A stretch of 55,344 nucleotides of DNA from Caballeronia cordobensis (GTDB lineage Bacteria; Pseudomonadota; Gammaproteobacteria; Burkholderiales; Burkholderiaceae). The translations under genes and the position numbers were made by a program. Under the pieces are notes generated by a model. That model was not told where the DNA came from. It was given only the letters and a program-made list of their open reading frames with translations, and did no database searches. The stretch lies in assembly GCF_001544575.2 (NCBI RefSeq), contig NZ_FCNY02000032.1:1-55344 (forward strand). The letters are read 5' to 3'. Numbering within the stretch: position 1 is the first letter of the stretch; every line of letters begins with the position of its first letter. This document shows, in pieces, positions 16,935 through 25,105 of the stretch.

Positions 16935-17585
16935 ATGCATGCATCACGCCCGCACAGCGCCCAGCAGCCAATCCAACGCAACATGCCACTCGACCTCCTG
17001 TCCCGTCTGAAGCACGAAACCGCCGCGTGTCACGCGCGGCTCGAAGATGCACTCGACCTGATGCGGGACGACCTTCAACGCGACGAATACATCGCACTGC
17101 TCGAACGTTTCTATGGCTACGTCGCGCCGTGGGAAGAGGCGGTTGCCGCGTGCATGCCCGCATCGCTCGCGGACTTCTTCGATGCGCGTCGCAAGGCGCC
17201 GTTGCTCGCCGCTGATCTCGCCGCGCTGACGGGCAAGCAGCCGCAACTCGATCCATGCCATGACTTGCCGCGCATGCATACGCTCGGCGATGCGTTCGGC
17301 TCGATGTACGTGATGGAAGGCAGCACGCTCGGCGGGCGCTTCATCGCGCCGCATGTCGCCACACGTCTCCATCTCGAGCCGGGTGTCGGCAACGCCTACT
17401 TCGACGGCTACGGGCCGCGCACCGGCAGCATGTGGAATGCGTTTCGCGCGACCGCGGCGGCGTCGGTGCCGGAGCGCGAGTCCGACGACGCGGTGCAGGC
17501 CGCCATCGCGACCTTCGAAAGCCTGCGCGTGTGGCTGTGCCCCGAAGCGGTTGAGATCGAAGCAGCGCCGGGAGCGGCGTCATGA
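16935..17585 (+). CDS. bphO: Biliverdin-producing heme oxygenase
   Basis: The 216-residue all-helical protein cleaves heme to biliverdin, the chromophore of the phytochrome encoded next. The proximal heme ligand is probably His33 in ETAACHARLED. The distal helix has the family motif GSMYVMEGSTLGGRFI. The start at 16935 is not certain: an in-frame ATG at 16983 gives MPLDLLSRLKHET, which fits the family start equally well, and neither has a strong ribosome site. Its stop overlaps the bphP start (ATGA), implying translational coupling. Confidence 0.9.
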   Translation: MHASRPHSAQQPIQRNMPLDLLSRLKHETAACHARLEDALDLMRDDLQRDEYIALLERFYGYVAPWEEAVAACMPASLADFFDARRKAPLLAADLAALTGKQPQLDPCHDLPRMHTLGDAFGSMYVMEGSTLGGRFIAPHVATRLHLEPGVGNAYFDGYGPRTGSMWNAFRATAAASVPERESDDAVQAAIATFESLRVWLCPEAVEIEAAPGAAS

Positions 17586-19909
17586 GCGACGCTTCGAGCA
17601 AACGGCCGTACGGTCCGCCCGATGCCGAAGCGCGCCGCCGCACGCTCAGCTCCGGCGTCGCCTCGAAGGACTGCGACGCCGAGCCGATCCACATTCCGGG
17701 CGGCATCCAGCCGCACGGCTTTCTGCTCGTGCTCGCCGACGATCTGCGCATCCTGCAGGCGAGCGAGAACATGTCTTCGCTGACGGGCGCGAGCGTCGAT
17801 ACCTTGCCCGGCAAGCCGCTCGATGCCGTGCTCGGCGTACAGGGCGCGCGACGCATCGAACAGGCGGCCGCGTCGGCTGCGCTCGACGATGCGCCGCTTT
17901 ATATCGGCGCGATCGAACTCACGCCCGCCGCTTCCTTCGACGTCACGCTGCATCGTCATGACGGCGCGCTCGTCGTCGAAATGGAAGCGGCCTCCGCGAC
18001 GGGCGATGCGTTCGCCTCCATGTACCCGCTCGTGCGCACGTTCGCGCGCGTGCTGCAGGACGCGCCGACCGTGCAGGCGCTCGCCGAGCTCGCGGTGCGC
18101 GAAGTGCGTTCGATCACCGGCTTTGGCCGCGTGATGCTCTACAGCTTCGACGAGGAAGGCCGCAGCCACGTGCTCGCGGAAGACCGCGACGAAAGCTACG
18201 TGTCGTTCCTGCATCAGTTCTTTCCCGCGTCGGACATTCCGCGGCAGGCGCGCGCGCTGTATCTGAAAAACCGCATCCGGCTCGTCGCCGACGTGAACTA
18301 TCGGCCCGCGCGCCTCGTGCCCGCGTTGAATCCCGTCACGGGCCGTCCCACCGATCTCACCTACACCACGCTGCGCAGTTTCTCGCCGGTGCATCTGGAG
18401 TACATGCGCAACATGGGCACGCATGCGTCGATGTCGGTGTCGATCGTCGTGCGCGGCCAGCTGTGGGGTCTCATTTCGTGCCACGATCACGACCCGCGCA
18501 TCGTGCCGTTCAACACACGCGTCGCGGTCGAGCATCTCGGGCACATGGTGTCTTTGCAGATCGAAGCGAAGGAAGAGCGCGCCGAAGGCGAGTATCTCGC
18601 CGCGCTGCGCCGCACGATGGGCCGCCTGATCGGTGCGATGGGCGAGCATGACGACTTCGTCGCGGGTTTGCAGGCGGTGCCGCAGGAGGTGCTGAGCTTT
18701 GCGGGTTCGGCGGGCGCGGCGATCGTGTTCGACGATCACGTCACGCTGCTCGGCGCCACGCCCGACGAAGACACGGTGCGCGCGCTCACGCACTGGCTCG
18801 CGGAGCACACCTCGGGCGTGTGGGCCACCGATTCGCTCGCGCGCCAGTGGCCGCCCGCGAAGGCGCACGAGGACAAGGCGTGCGGCGTGCTCGCGGTGCC
18901 GGTCTCGCAGATCTTTCGCAACTATCTGCTGTGGTTCAGGCCCGAGGTCATGCAGACCATCAAATGGGCGGGCGAGCCCGTCAAGATCGAGCAGGCCAAT
19001 GGCGCGAGCGCGCCGCGCACGAGTTTTTTGCCGTGGCTCGAAACGGTGCGCGGCCATTCCGCGTCGTGGCGTCAGGGCGAGCTGGAGATCGCCGGCGAAT
19101 TGCGCGGCGCGCTGCTGAATATCGTGCTGCGCCGCGCGGAGAAACGCGCCGAACTCGCGACCGAGCTTGCGCGCGCGAACAAGGAACTCGAAGCGTTCTC
19201 GTACTCCGTGTCGCACGACCTGCGCGCGCCGCTGCGCCATATCGCGGGCTACGGTGATCTGCTGCGCGAGCAGGAAGGCGAGCGCATGTCCGACAAAAGC
19301 CGGCGCTTTCTGAACAACATGCTCGATTCCGCGCGTTTCGCGGGCACGCTCGTCGACGACCTGCTGACTTTCTCGCAAATGGGACGCGCCGCGCTGCGCC
19401 CCGCGCCCGTCGATCTCAATCTGCTCGTGCGCGGCGTGGTGCAGGAGTTCGAGCAGGACAGCGGCGGGCGGCGCATCGAATGGGCGATCGGCGATCTGCC
19501 GCGCGTGACCGGCGACGCCGCGTTTCTGCAGCTCGCGCTGCGCAACCTGATTTCGAACGCGGTGAAATATACGAGAACGCGGGAATCGGCGAAAATCGAG
19601 ATATTCGCGTCCCGAAGCGGCGACGAATACGTGATCGGCGTGCGCGACAACGGTGTCGGCTTCGACATGAAGTATGGCGCGAAGCTGTTCGGCGTGTTCC
19701 AGCGCCTGCATCGCGCGGAGGAGTTCGAGGGCACGGGCATCGGACTCGCCAACGTGCGGCGCATCGTCGAGCGGCACGAGGGACGCACGTGGGCCGAAGG
19801 ACGGCTGGGAGAGGGCGCGATATTCTACTTTTCCCTGCCGGTCGTGTTCCGCAACGCCGGCGGAGCGCAGGGGATGTCAGCAATGAAGCCAAGAAGAGAC
19901 CATGCTTAA
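17582..19909 (+). CDS. bphP: Bacteriophytochrome histidine kinase
   Basis: This 775-residue red/far-red photoreceptor kinase has PAS (about 25-130), GAF (about 145-310, with FPASDIPRQARALYLKN), PHY (about 320-500), HisKA and HATPase_c domains. Biliverdin should attach at Cys31 (SKDCDAEPIHIPGGIQPHG), upstream of the PAS domain as in bacterial phytochromes. The phosphoacceptor is His545 in YSVSHDLRAPLRH. NLISNAVKYT is the N box and GTGIGLANVRRIVERH the G2 box. It overlaps bphO by four bases and the next response regulator by eight. Confidence 0.95.
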   Translation: MSDASSKRPYGPPDAEARRRTLSSGVASKDCDAEPIHIPGGIQPHGFLLVLADDLRILQASENMSSLTGASVDTLPGKPLDAVLGVQGARRIEQAAASAALDDAPLYIGAIELTPAASFDVTLHRHDGALVVEMEAASATGDAFASMYPLVRTFARVLQDAPTVQALAELAVREVRSITGFGRVMLYSFDEEGRSHVLAEDRDESYVSFLHQFFPASDIPRQARALYLKNRIRLVADVNYRPARLVPALNPVTGRPTDLTYTTLRSFSPVHLEYMRNMGTHASMSVSIVVRGQLWGLISCHDHDPRIVPFNTRVAVEHLGHMVSLQIEAKEERAEGEYLAALRRTMGRLIGAMGEHDDFVAGLQAVPQEVLSFAGSAGAAIVFDDHVTLLGATPDEDTVRALTHWLAEHTSGVWATDSLARQWPPAKAHEDKACGVLAVPVSQIFRNYLLWFRPEVMQTIKWAGEPVKIEQANGASAPRTSFLPWLETVRGHSASWRQGELEIAGELRGALLNIVLRRAEKRAELATELARANKELEAFSYSVSHDLRAPLRHIAGYGDLLREQEGERMSDKSRRFLNNMLDSARFAGTLVDDLLTFSQMGRAALRPAPVDLNLLVRGVVQEFEQDSGGRRIEWAIGDLPRVTGDAAFLQLALRNLISNAVKYTRTRESAKIEIFASRSGDEYVIGVRDNGVGFDMKYGAKLFGVFQRLHRAEEFEGTGIGLANVRRIVERHEGRTWAEGRLGEGAIFYFSLPVVFRNAGGAQGMSAMKPRRDHA

Positions 19910-20366
19910 ACCGATACTGCTCGTCGAAGACAATCCGAACGATCTCGAGCTCACACTTGTTGCGCTCGACAAAAGCCAGCTTGCGAACGAAGTGATCGTG
20001 GCGCGCGACGGTCAGGAAGCCATCGACTATCTCACTTGCGAAGGCGAGTGGAAGGAGCGAGCGCCCGGCAATCCCGCGGTGATTCTGCTGGACCTGAAGC
20101 TGCCGAAAATCGACGGTCTCGAAGTGCTCGACATGATCCGCTCGAACGCGTCGTTGAAGAGCGTTCCCGTTGTCATGCTGACGTCGTCGCGCGAAGAGCA
20201 GGACCTCATTCGCAGCTACGAGCTGGGCGTCAACGCGTATGTCGTGAAGCCGGTGGAGTTCGCCGAATTCGTCGAGGCGATCAGCGATCTCGGCGTGTTC
20301 TGGGCCGTGCTCAACGAACCGCCGCCGGGGTCCACGCGCTTTCGCCGTCCGCCCTCTGCGCCATGA
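19902..20366 (+). CDS. Single-domain response regulator, phytochrome partner
   Basis: The 154-residue protein is one receiver domain with acidic pair VEDNPND, phosphoacceptor Asp64 in LLDLKLPKIDG, VVMLTSS and VVKP. It has no output domain, like the Rcp1-type partners of cyanobacterial and bacterial phytochromes. The gene overlaps the end of bphP by eight bases, so BphP is its likely phosphodonor. The phosphoryl group may pass to another protein or feed back on the kinase. A Pro/Arg-rich tail follows the domain. Confidence 0.93.
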   Translation: MLKPILLVEDNPNDLELTLVALDKSQLANEVIVARDGQEAIDYLTCEGEWKERAPGNPAVILLDLKLPKIDGLEVLDMIRSNASLKSVPVVMLTSSREEQDLIRSYELGVNAYVVKPVEFAEFVEAISDLGVFWAVLNEPPPGSTRFRRPPSAP

Positions 20367-20425
20367 TCGCCTTGCCCATGTCCGCGCTCCCGTTCATTGC
20401 GTCCTTTTGCGAGGGCGTCTAGATC

Positions 20426-22363
20426 ATGCAGCCGCTGCATCTGCTTCTCGTCGAAGACAACGCACTCGATGCGGAGCTGACGATCGCCCAGCTGGAGCGC
20501 GCGGACTATACGGTCGATGCGTCGATCGTGCACGACGCCGCGAGCTTCATCGCCGAACTGGACAAGAAGCGCTTCGACGTGATCCTCGCCGACTTCGTGA
20601 TGCCGACCTTCTCGGGCATCGAGGCGCTGACCATCGCGAGCGAGCGAACGCCCGACACGCCGTTCATCTTCGTGTCGGGATTGCTCGGCGAGGAGCACGC
20701 CGTCGATATGCTGAAGCGCGGCGCGACCGATTACGTGCTGAAGCAGCGTCTGCAGCGCCTGCCCGCGGTCGTGCGCCGCGCGATGCGCGAGAGCGCCGAG
20801 CGCGCGCAGCGCATCGCGGTGGAACGGGCGCTGCGCGAGACGGAGACGCATTTCCGTCTGCTCATCGACGCGCTGAAGGATTACGCCGTCATCACGCTCG
20901 ATCCGGAAGGGCGCATTCGCACGTGGAACGCGGCCTCGGAGCGCATTCTGGGCTTTCCCGCGCAGGACGTGCTCGGCCAGTCCGCGAGCATCTTCTACGC
21001 GCAGGAAGACCGCGAAGCGGGCGTGTTCGACAACGAGCTCGACACGGCGCGGCGCGAAGGCAGCGCGAGCGACGACCGCTGGCTCTGGCGCAAGGACGGC
21101 CACTCGTTCTTCGCCTCGGGCGTGACGACCGCCATCCGCAGCGAGCACGACGAGCTGATCGGCTTCTCGAAGATCGTGCGCGACGCGACCGACGCCCACA
21201 TGGCCGCCGACGCGCTGCGGCTCGCAAAGGATCAGGCGGAATCGGCGAATCGCGCGAAGGACCATTTTCTGGCGGTGCTGTCGCATGAATTGCGCACGCC
21301 GCTCACGCCGATCCTCGCCGCCGTGCGCCTGCTCGAAATGAAGCACGCGCTGCCGCGCGAGGCGCATCCGACGCTCGATCTGATTCGCCGCAATGTGGAG
21401 CTCGAAGCGCGCCTGATCGACGATCTGCTCGATCTCACGAGCATCGCGCGCGGCAAGCTGTCGCTGAATTTCGCGAGCGTCGCGCTCGACACGCTGCTCA
21501 CGAGCGCGCTCGACATGTCCGAGGCCGATCTGCGCGGGAAGACGCTCACGCTCGAAACCCGTTTCGATGCGGCTTTTGTCGTCGTGCTGGGCGATGCCGC
21601 GCGGCTTCAGCAGATCGTCTGGAATCTGATGAAGAACGCGGTGAAGTTCACGCCCGCAGGCGGGCGCATCGAAGTGCGCACGTGGAACCCGGATGCATCG
21701 ACGATCGCCGTATCGGTGACGGACAGCGGCATCGGCATCAGCGCGGAGGCGCTGCCGCGCATCTTCTCCGCGTTCGAGCAGGCCGACGATTCCATTACGC
21801 GCTCGTTCGGCGGCCTGGGGCTGGGCCTTGCGATCGCGAGCACGCTCGCGCAGAAGCACGGCGGCACGCTGTCGGCCTACAGCGAAGGCCGCGACGCCGG
21901 CGCGCGCTTCACGCTCACGCTGCCGCTCGCGAAGGTGCAGCCCGCGCGCGCGGATGAGCCGCTCGTCGAGCGGGCGAGCCGCGAGCACGAACGCGCGCTG
22001 CGCGTGCTGCTCGTGGAGGACAACGAGCAGACCTCGTCCGCGATGGCCGAAGTGCTCGAAATGCTCGGCCACGAAGTGACGGTTGCGGTGACGGTCGCCG
22101 AGGCGCTCGAACGCGCGAAGGCCGCACCGTTCGATCTGCTCGTGAGCGATATCGGCCTGCCGGACGGCAGCGGTCTCGATATCGCGCGCGCGTGGCAGAA
22201 CCTGCAGCCCGACCGGCCCTCGGTCGCGATCACGGGCTACGGCATGGACGAGGACATTCGCCGCTGCCGAGAAGCAGGATTTCGCGATCATCTGACCAAG
22301 CCCGTCAACTTCTCGCGGCTCGAAGCGCTGATTCAATCGCTTGCGGAGCAGCCTTCGAAATAA
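20426..22363 (+). CDS. Hybrid sensor histidine kinase, REC-PAS-HisKA-HATPase-REC
   Basis: The 645-residue soluble protein begins with a receiver (Asp56 in ILADFVMPTFSG) and then a PAS domain (about 145-265, ITLDPEGRIRTWNAASERI). His287 lies in LSHELRTPLTPI, and the ATPase has NLMKNAVKFT and GGLGLGLAIASTL. A second receiver at the C-terminus carries Asp575 in VSDIGLPDGSG. No membrane segment is seen. It starts 60 bp after the phytochrome response regulator and ends the cluster. The N-terminal receiver could take phosphate or protein contacts from the BphP branch. Confidence 0.92.
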   Translation: MQPLHLLLVEDNALDAELTIAQLERADYTVDASIVHDAASFIAELDKKRFDVILADFVMPTFSGIEALTIASERTPDTPFIFVSGLLGEEHAVDMLKRGATDYVLKQRLQRLPAVVRRAMRESAERAQRIAVERALRETETHFRLLIDALKDYAVITLDPEGRIRTWNAASERILGFPAQDVLGQSASIFYAQEDREAGVFDNELDTARREGSASDDRWLWRKDGHSFFASGVTTAIRSEHDELIGFSKIVRDATDAHMAADALRLAKDQAESANRAKDHFLAVLSHELRTPLTPILAAVRLLEMKHALPREAHPTLDLIRRNVELEARLIDDLLDLTSIARGKLSLNFASVALDTLLTSALDMSEADLRGKTLTLETRFDAAFVVVLGDAARLQQIVWNLMKNAVKFTPAGGRIEVRTWNPDASTIAVSVTDSGIGISAEALPRIFSAFEQADDSITRSFGGLGLGLAIASTLAQKHGGTLSAYSEGRDAGARFTLTLPLAKVQPARADEPLVERASREHERALRVLLVEDNEQTSSAMAEVLEMLGHEVTVAVTVAEALERAKAAPFDLLVSDIGLPDGSGLDIARAWQNLQPDRPSVAITGYGMDEDIRRCREAGFRDHLTKPVNFSRLEALIQSLAEQPSK

Positions 22364-22505
22364 GCTATAGGCAGCCGCTTCGCGTACGCCGTCGAAAAAA
22401 TTTCACGTTCGGCGCGCGTCGATGTCGATTCACGGCATGCCCGTTCGTTGTAGGGTATGAGTGCGCCGAACCGCGCGCGTCTCATTCACTCAACGGAGCC
22501 GATCC

Positions 22506-22976
22506 ATGTCCAGTCCCGCTGTCGATCCCATTCCTCAAGGCATGCATTCGCTGACCCCGCATCTCGTATGCGCGGGCGCGGCCGATGCGATCGAGTTCTA
22601 CAAGCGCGCCTTCAACGCCGTCGAGCTGGGCCGCATGCCCGCGCCGGACGGCAAGCTGATGCACGCAATGGTCAAGATCGGCGACTCGATGCTGATGCTC
22701 GTCGACGAATTCCCTCAATTCGGATCGGTCGGCCCGAAGGCGCTGAAGGGCTCGCCCGTCACGATCCATCTGTATGTCGAAGATGTCGATGCCACGGTCA
22801 AGCAGGCCGAAAGCGCGGGCGCGAAGGTGACGATGCCCGTCGCGGACATGTTCTGGGGCGACCGCTACGGGCGTCTCGAAGACCCGTTCGGCCATCAATG
22901 GTCGGTCGCCACGCACAAGCGCGACGTCACGCCGGAAGACATGAAGCAGGCCATGTTGCAGCAGCCGTGCCAGTGA
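22506..22976 (+). CDS. VOC-family protein, PhnB-like
   Basis: The 156-residue glyoxalase/bleomycin-resistance-fold protein shows the paired beta-alpha-beta-beta-beta modules (TPHLVCAGAADAIEFYKRAF; then TIHLYVEDVDATVKQAESAGA). It ends with GDRYGRLEDPFGHQWSVATH, typical of PhnB-like members. The start at 22506 gives the fold directly; ACGGAG lies 10 bp before. The substrate is unknown. It is followed by a second VOC gene. Confidence 0.85.
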   Translation: MSSPAVDPIPQGMHSLTPHLVCAGAADAIEFYKRAFNAVELGRMPAPDGKLMHAMVKIGDSMLMLVDEFPQFGSVGPKALKGSPVTIHLYVEDVDATVKQAESAGAKVTMPVADMFWGDRYGRLEDPFGHQWSVATHKRDVTPEDMKQAMLQQPCQ

Positions 22977-23005
22977 GCACGATTCCAACGAACGGAGACT
23001 CGCAC

Positions 23006-23479
23006 ATGCAAAAGATTTCGCCCTGTCTTTGGTTCGACGGCAGCGCCGAGGAGGCCGTGAACTTTTACGTCGAGACCTTTAGGAACGCGCGCATCACGGA
23101 GATCATGCGCCATACCGAATCGAGCCCGGGCCCGGCCGGCAGCGTGCTCGCGGTGCTGTTCGAGCTGGAAGGCGAGGACTTCATGGCGCTCAACGGCGGT
23201 GCCGAATTCAAGTTCACGCCGGCGATCTCGATGTTCATCAAGTGCGATACGCAGGATGAAATCGACCACTACTGGGACAAGCTGCGGGACGGCGGCCAGA
23301 CGATATCGTGCGGCTGGCTCACGGACCGCTTCGGCGTGACGTGGCAAATCGCGCCGCGGCGTCTGCTCAAGATGCTGCAGGACCCCGACCCGGTGAAGGC
23401 CGATCGCACCATGAAAGCGATGATGGGCATGATCAAGCTCGATCTGCCGGCGCTCGACCGCGCTTATAACGGCGAATAA
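23006..23479 (+). CDS. VOC-family protein, 3-demethylubiquinone methyltransferase-like fold
   Basis: The 157-residue protein starts MQKISPCLWFDGSAEEAVNFY, the hallmark opening of the PhnB / 3-dmu-9_3-mt subgroup. It contains FMALNGGAEFKF and SCGWLTDRFGVTWQIAPRRL. These proteins have a VOC fold, not a methyltransferase fold, despite the historical name. GGAGACTCGCAC precedes the start. It lies 29 bp after the other VOC gene and is probably cotranscribed. It ends at a shared terminator with fetB. Confidence 0.87.
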   Translation: MQKISPCLWFDGSAEEAVNFYVETFRNARITEIMRHTESSPGPAGSVLAVLFELEGEDFMALNGGAEFKFTPAISMFIKCDTQDEIDHYWDKLRDGGQTISCGWLTDRFGVTWQIAPRRLLKMLQDPDPVKADRTMKAMMGMIKLDLPALDRAYNGE

Positions 23480-23500
23480 GCGCGCTCAGGCGGCGCGCTT
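23478..23500. terminator. Bidirectional terminator, VOC gene / fetB
   Basis: AAGCGCGC (23478-23485) and GCGCGCTT (23493-23500) pair around a seven-base loop. They lie over the stop of the second VOC gene and the first bases of the fetB end. Short T-runs lie on both sides. Confidence 0.7.
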
Positions 23501-24301
23501 TCTGGCCTTTCGTTCGACGAGTTTCGACGCCATGAACCGGTGATCCGGCGAGAACAGCCGCCGGTAAGTCAGCAAGACCGCGCCGACCACGCCGAGCCCC
23601 GAGGCCGCCGCGATCAGAAACATGATGACGATCTGGTATCGCACCGCCTGCAACGGCGATTGCCCGGCGAGCACCTGACCCGTCATCATGCCCGGCAGGC
23701 TGACGAGGCCGACCACCGCCATCTGGTTCAAGGTGGGAATCATGCCCGCGCGCACGGCCTGGCGCGCGGGCCCTTGCGCGGCTTCCCAGCGCGACGCGCC
23801 GAGCGCGAGCGACATTTCCACCGCCGCGCGGCCGGCGGTCAGTTCCTCCGTCATGCGTTCGATGCCGAGCGACACGCCCGTCAGGCAATTGCCGAGGATC
23901 ATGCCGAGAATCGGAATCGCGTACTGCGGCTCGTACCACGGCTGAATGCGGATCACGACGAAGAGCCCGAACGCGCCGATGAGCCACGAGCTGCCCCAGA
24001 TCGAGAGGATGCTGTCCGCGCGCTGGCCGGCGTAGGTGCGCCGCCCACGGTCCGAGGCGGCGAAACCGGCGATGACCGTCATGACCACCATCAGCGGCAG
24101 CACCACGTACCAGCGGTTGAACGCGAATACCCAGCCGAGCACGTAGCCGATCAGCAGCAGTTGCACGATGGTGCGCACCGCCGCGACGAGCAGCTTGCGT
24201 TCGAGCCCGAGGTTGAGCGCGACCGACAACGCGCCGTTCACGACGATCAACGCCGCTGCAAGGCCGATATCGATGAGAGAGAGGTCTTGATAGCCGTTCA
24301 T
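23486..24301 (-). CDS. fetB: ABC exporter permease, FetB-like (UPF0014)
   Basis: The 271-residue protein has about seven hydrophobic segments and the family signatures LGLERKLLVAAVRTIVQLLLIGYVL and LPGMMTGQVLAGQSPLQA. LGASRWEAA is the coupling-helix region. FetAB of E. coli exports iron and protects against peroxide, so a similar inner-membrane role is expected. Its ATG overlaps the stop of the ATPase gene (ATGA), showing coupling. Confidence 0.88.
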   Translation of the reverse strand: MNGYQDLSLIDIGLAAALIVVNGALSVALNLGLERKLLVAAVRTIVQLLLIGYVLGWVFAFNRWYVVLPLMVVMTVIAGFAASDRGRRTYAGQRADSILSIWGSSWLIGAFGLFVVIRIQPWYEPQYAIPILGMILGNCLTGVSLGIERMTEELTAGRAAVEMSLALGASRWEAAQGPARQAVRAGMIPTLNQMAVVGLVSLPGMMTGQVLAGQSPLQAVRYQIVIMFLIAAASGLGVVGAVLLTYRRLFSPDHRFMASKLVERKARKRAA

Positions 24302-24981
24302 CGCGTGTTGTCTCCGAGCACGCCGGCATTCATCGTCAGATGACGCGTGGCGACGCGGCGCGCCTGGTCCGGGTCGTGTGAAACCCAGATGCAGGCGCGG
24401 GCCGCGTCGGCGTCGAACCAGGTCCGCACGAGCGCTTCGATCGCGCGGGCCGACTCCGGATCGAGCGATGCGGTCGGCTCGTCGAGCAGCAGCACGTCCG
24501 GCGCGAGTTGCAGCACGCGCACGAGCGCGGCGATCTGCGCCTCGCCGCCCGACAGATCGCTCCCGAGCTTGTCGAGGAAATCGGCGGCGCGCCCGGCCGC
24601 GAGCGCGAGGCGCATGGCCGTATCGCGATCGAAATGCGCATCCCGATAGGTCTTAAGCGAAAACGGATAGCGCAGATTGTCTTCGACAGTGCCGTCGAGC
24701 ATCGCGGGGCGCTGCGCGATATAGGCGACGCGCCGCCGATACGCCGGAATGGCCGATCGCGCGATGCGTTCGCCGCGCCATGCGACGAAACCGTCATCGC
24801 TCGCATCGAGCAGCGCGAGCGTGCGCAGAAACACGCTCTTGCCCGAGCCCGACGGCCCGGTGATCGCGGCGCGCTGTCCGGCGTAAAGCGTGAAATTCGT
24901 AGGATGCAGAAGCACCGTGGCGCGCCGCGCGTCGCGCCGCGTGACGCCGTGTGTGGAGACGAGCGATGTCGCGTCGGGCAT
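24298..24981 (-). CDS. fetA: ABC transporter ATPase, FetA-like
   Basis: The 227-residue nucleotide-binding protein has Walker A GPSGSGKS, a Q-loop region (YIAQRPAML), signature DLSGGEAQIAALVRVLQ, Walker B VLLLDEPTASLD and an H-switch (WVSHD). The neighbouring FetB-type permease gives the pairing. ATG 24981 is chosen; an ATG at 25014 would add 11 residues, and neither has a strong ribosome site. Upstream the frame runs open through the divergent AsmA gene and is not coding. Confidence 0.88.
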   Translation of the reverse strand: MPDATSLVSTHGVTRRDARRATVLLHPTNFTLYAGQRAAITGPSGSGKSVFLRTLALLDASDDGFVAWRGERIARSAIPAYRRRVAYIAQRPAMLDGTVEDNLRYPFSLKTYRDAHFDRDTAMRLALAAGRAADFLDKLGSDLSGGEAQIAALVRVLQLAPDVLLLDEPTASLDPESARAIEALVRTWFDADAARACIWVSHDPDQARRVATRHLTMNAGVLGDNTR

Positions 24982-25105
24982 CGTAGGGTGGGTTGTCGTT
25001 CTTGGAGCGCACATCTTACGTTGCATTGGCCGCGCCGCAGCACGGCATCGCGCGGGCACACGATGTGCTGCCGCACACATAATCAGAAAAAATGGATGGA
25101 GCATC

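Noticed and set aside
17408..19777. A 789-codon minus-strand frame opposite bphP
   Set aside because: Shadow of the phytochrome gene; low-complexity Arg/Ala/His sequence.
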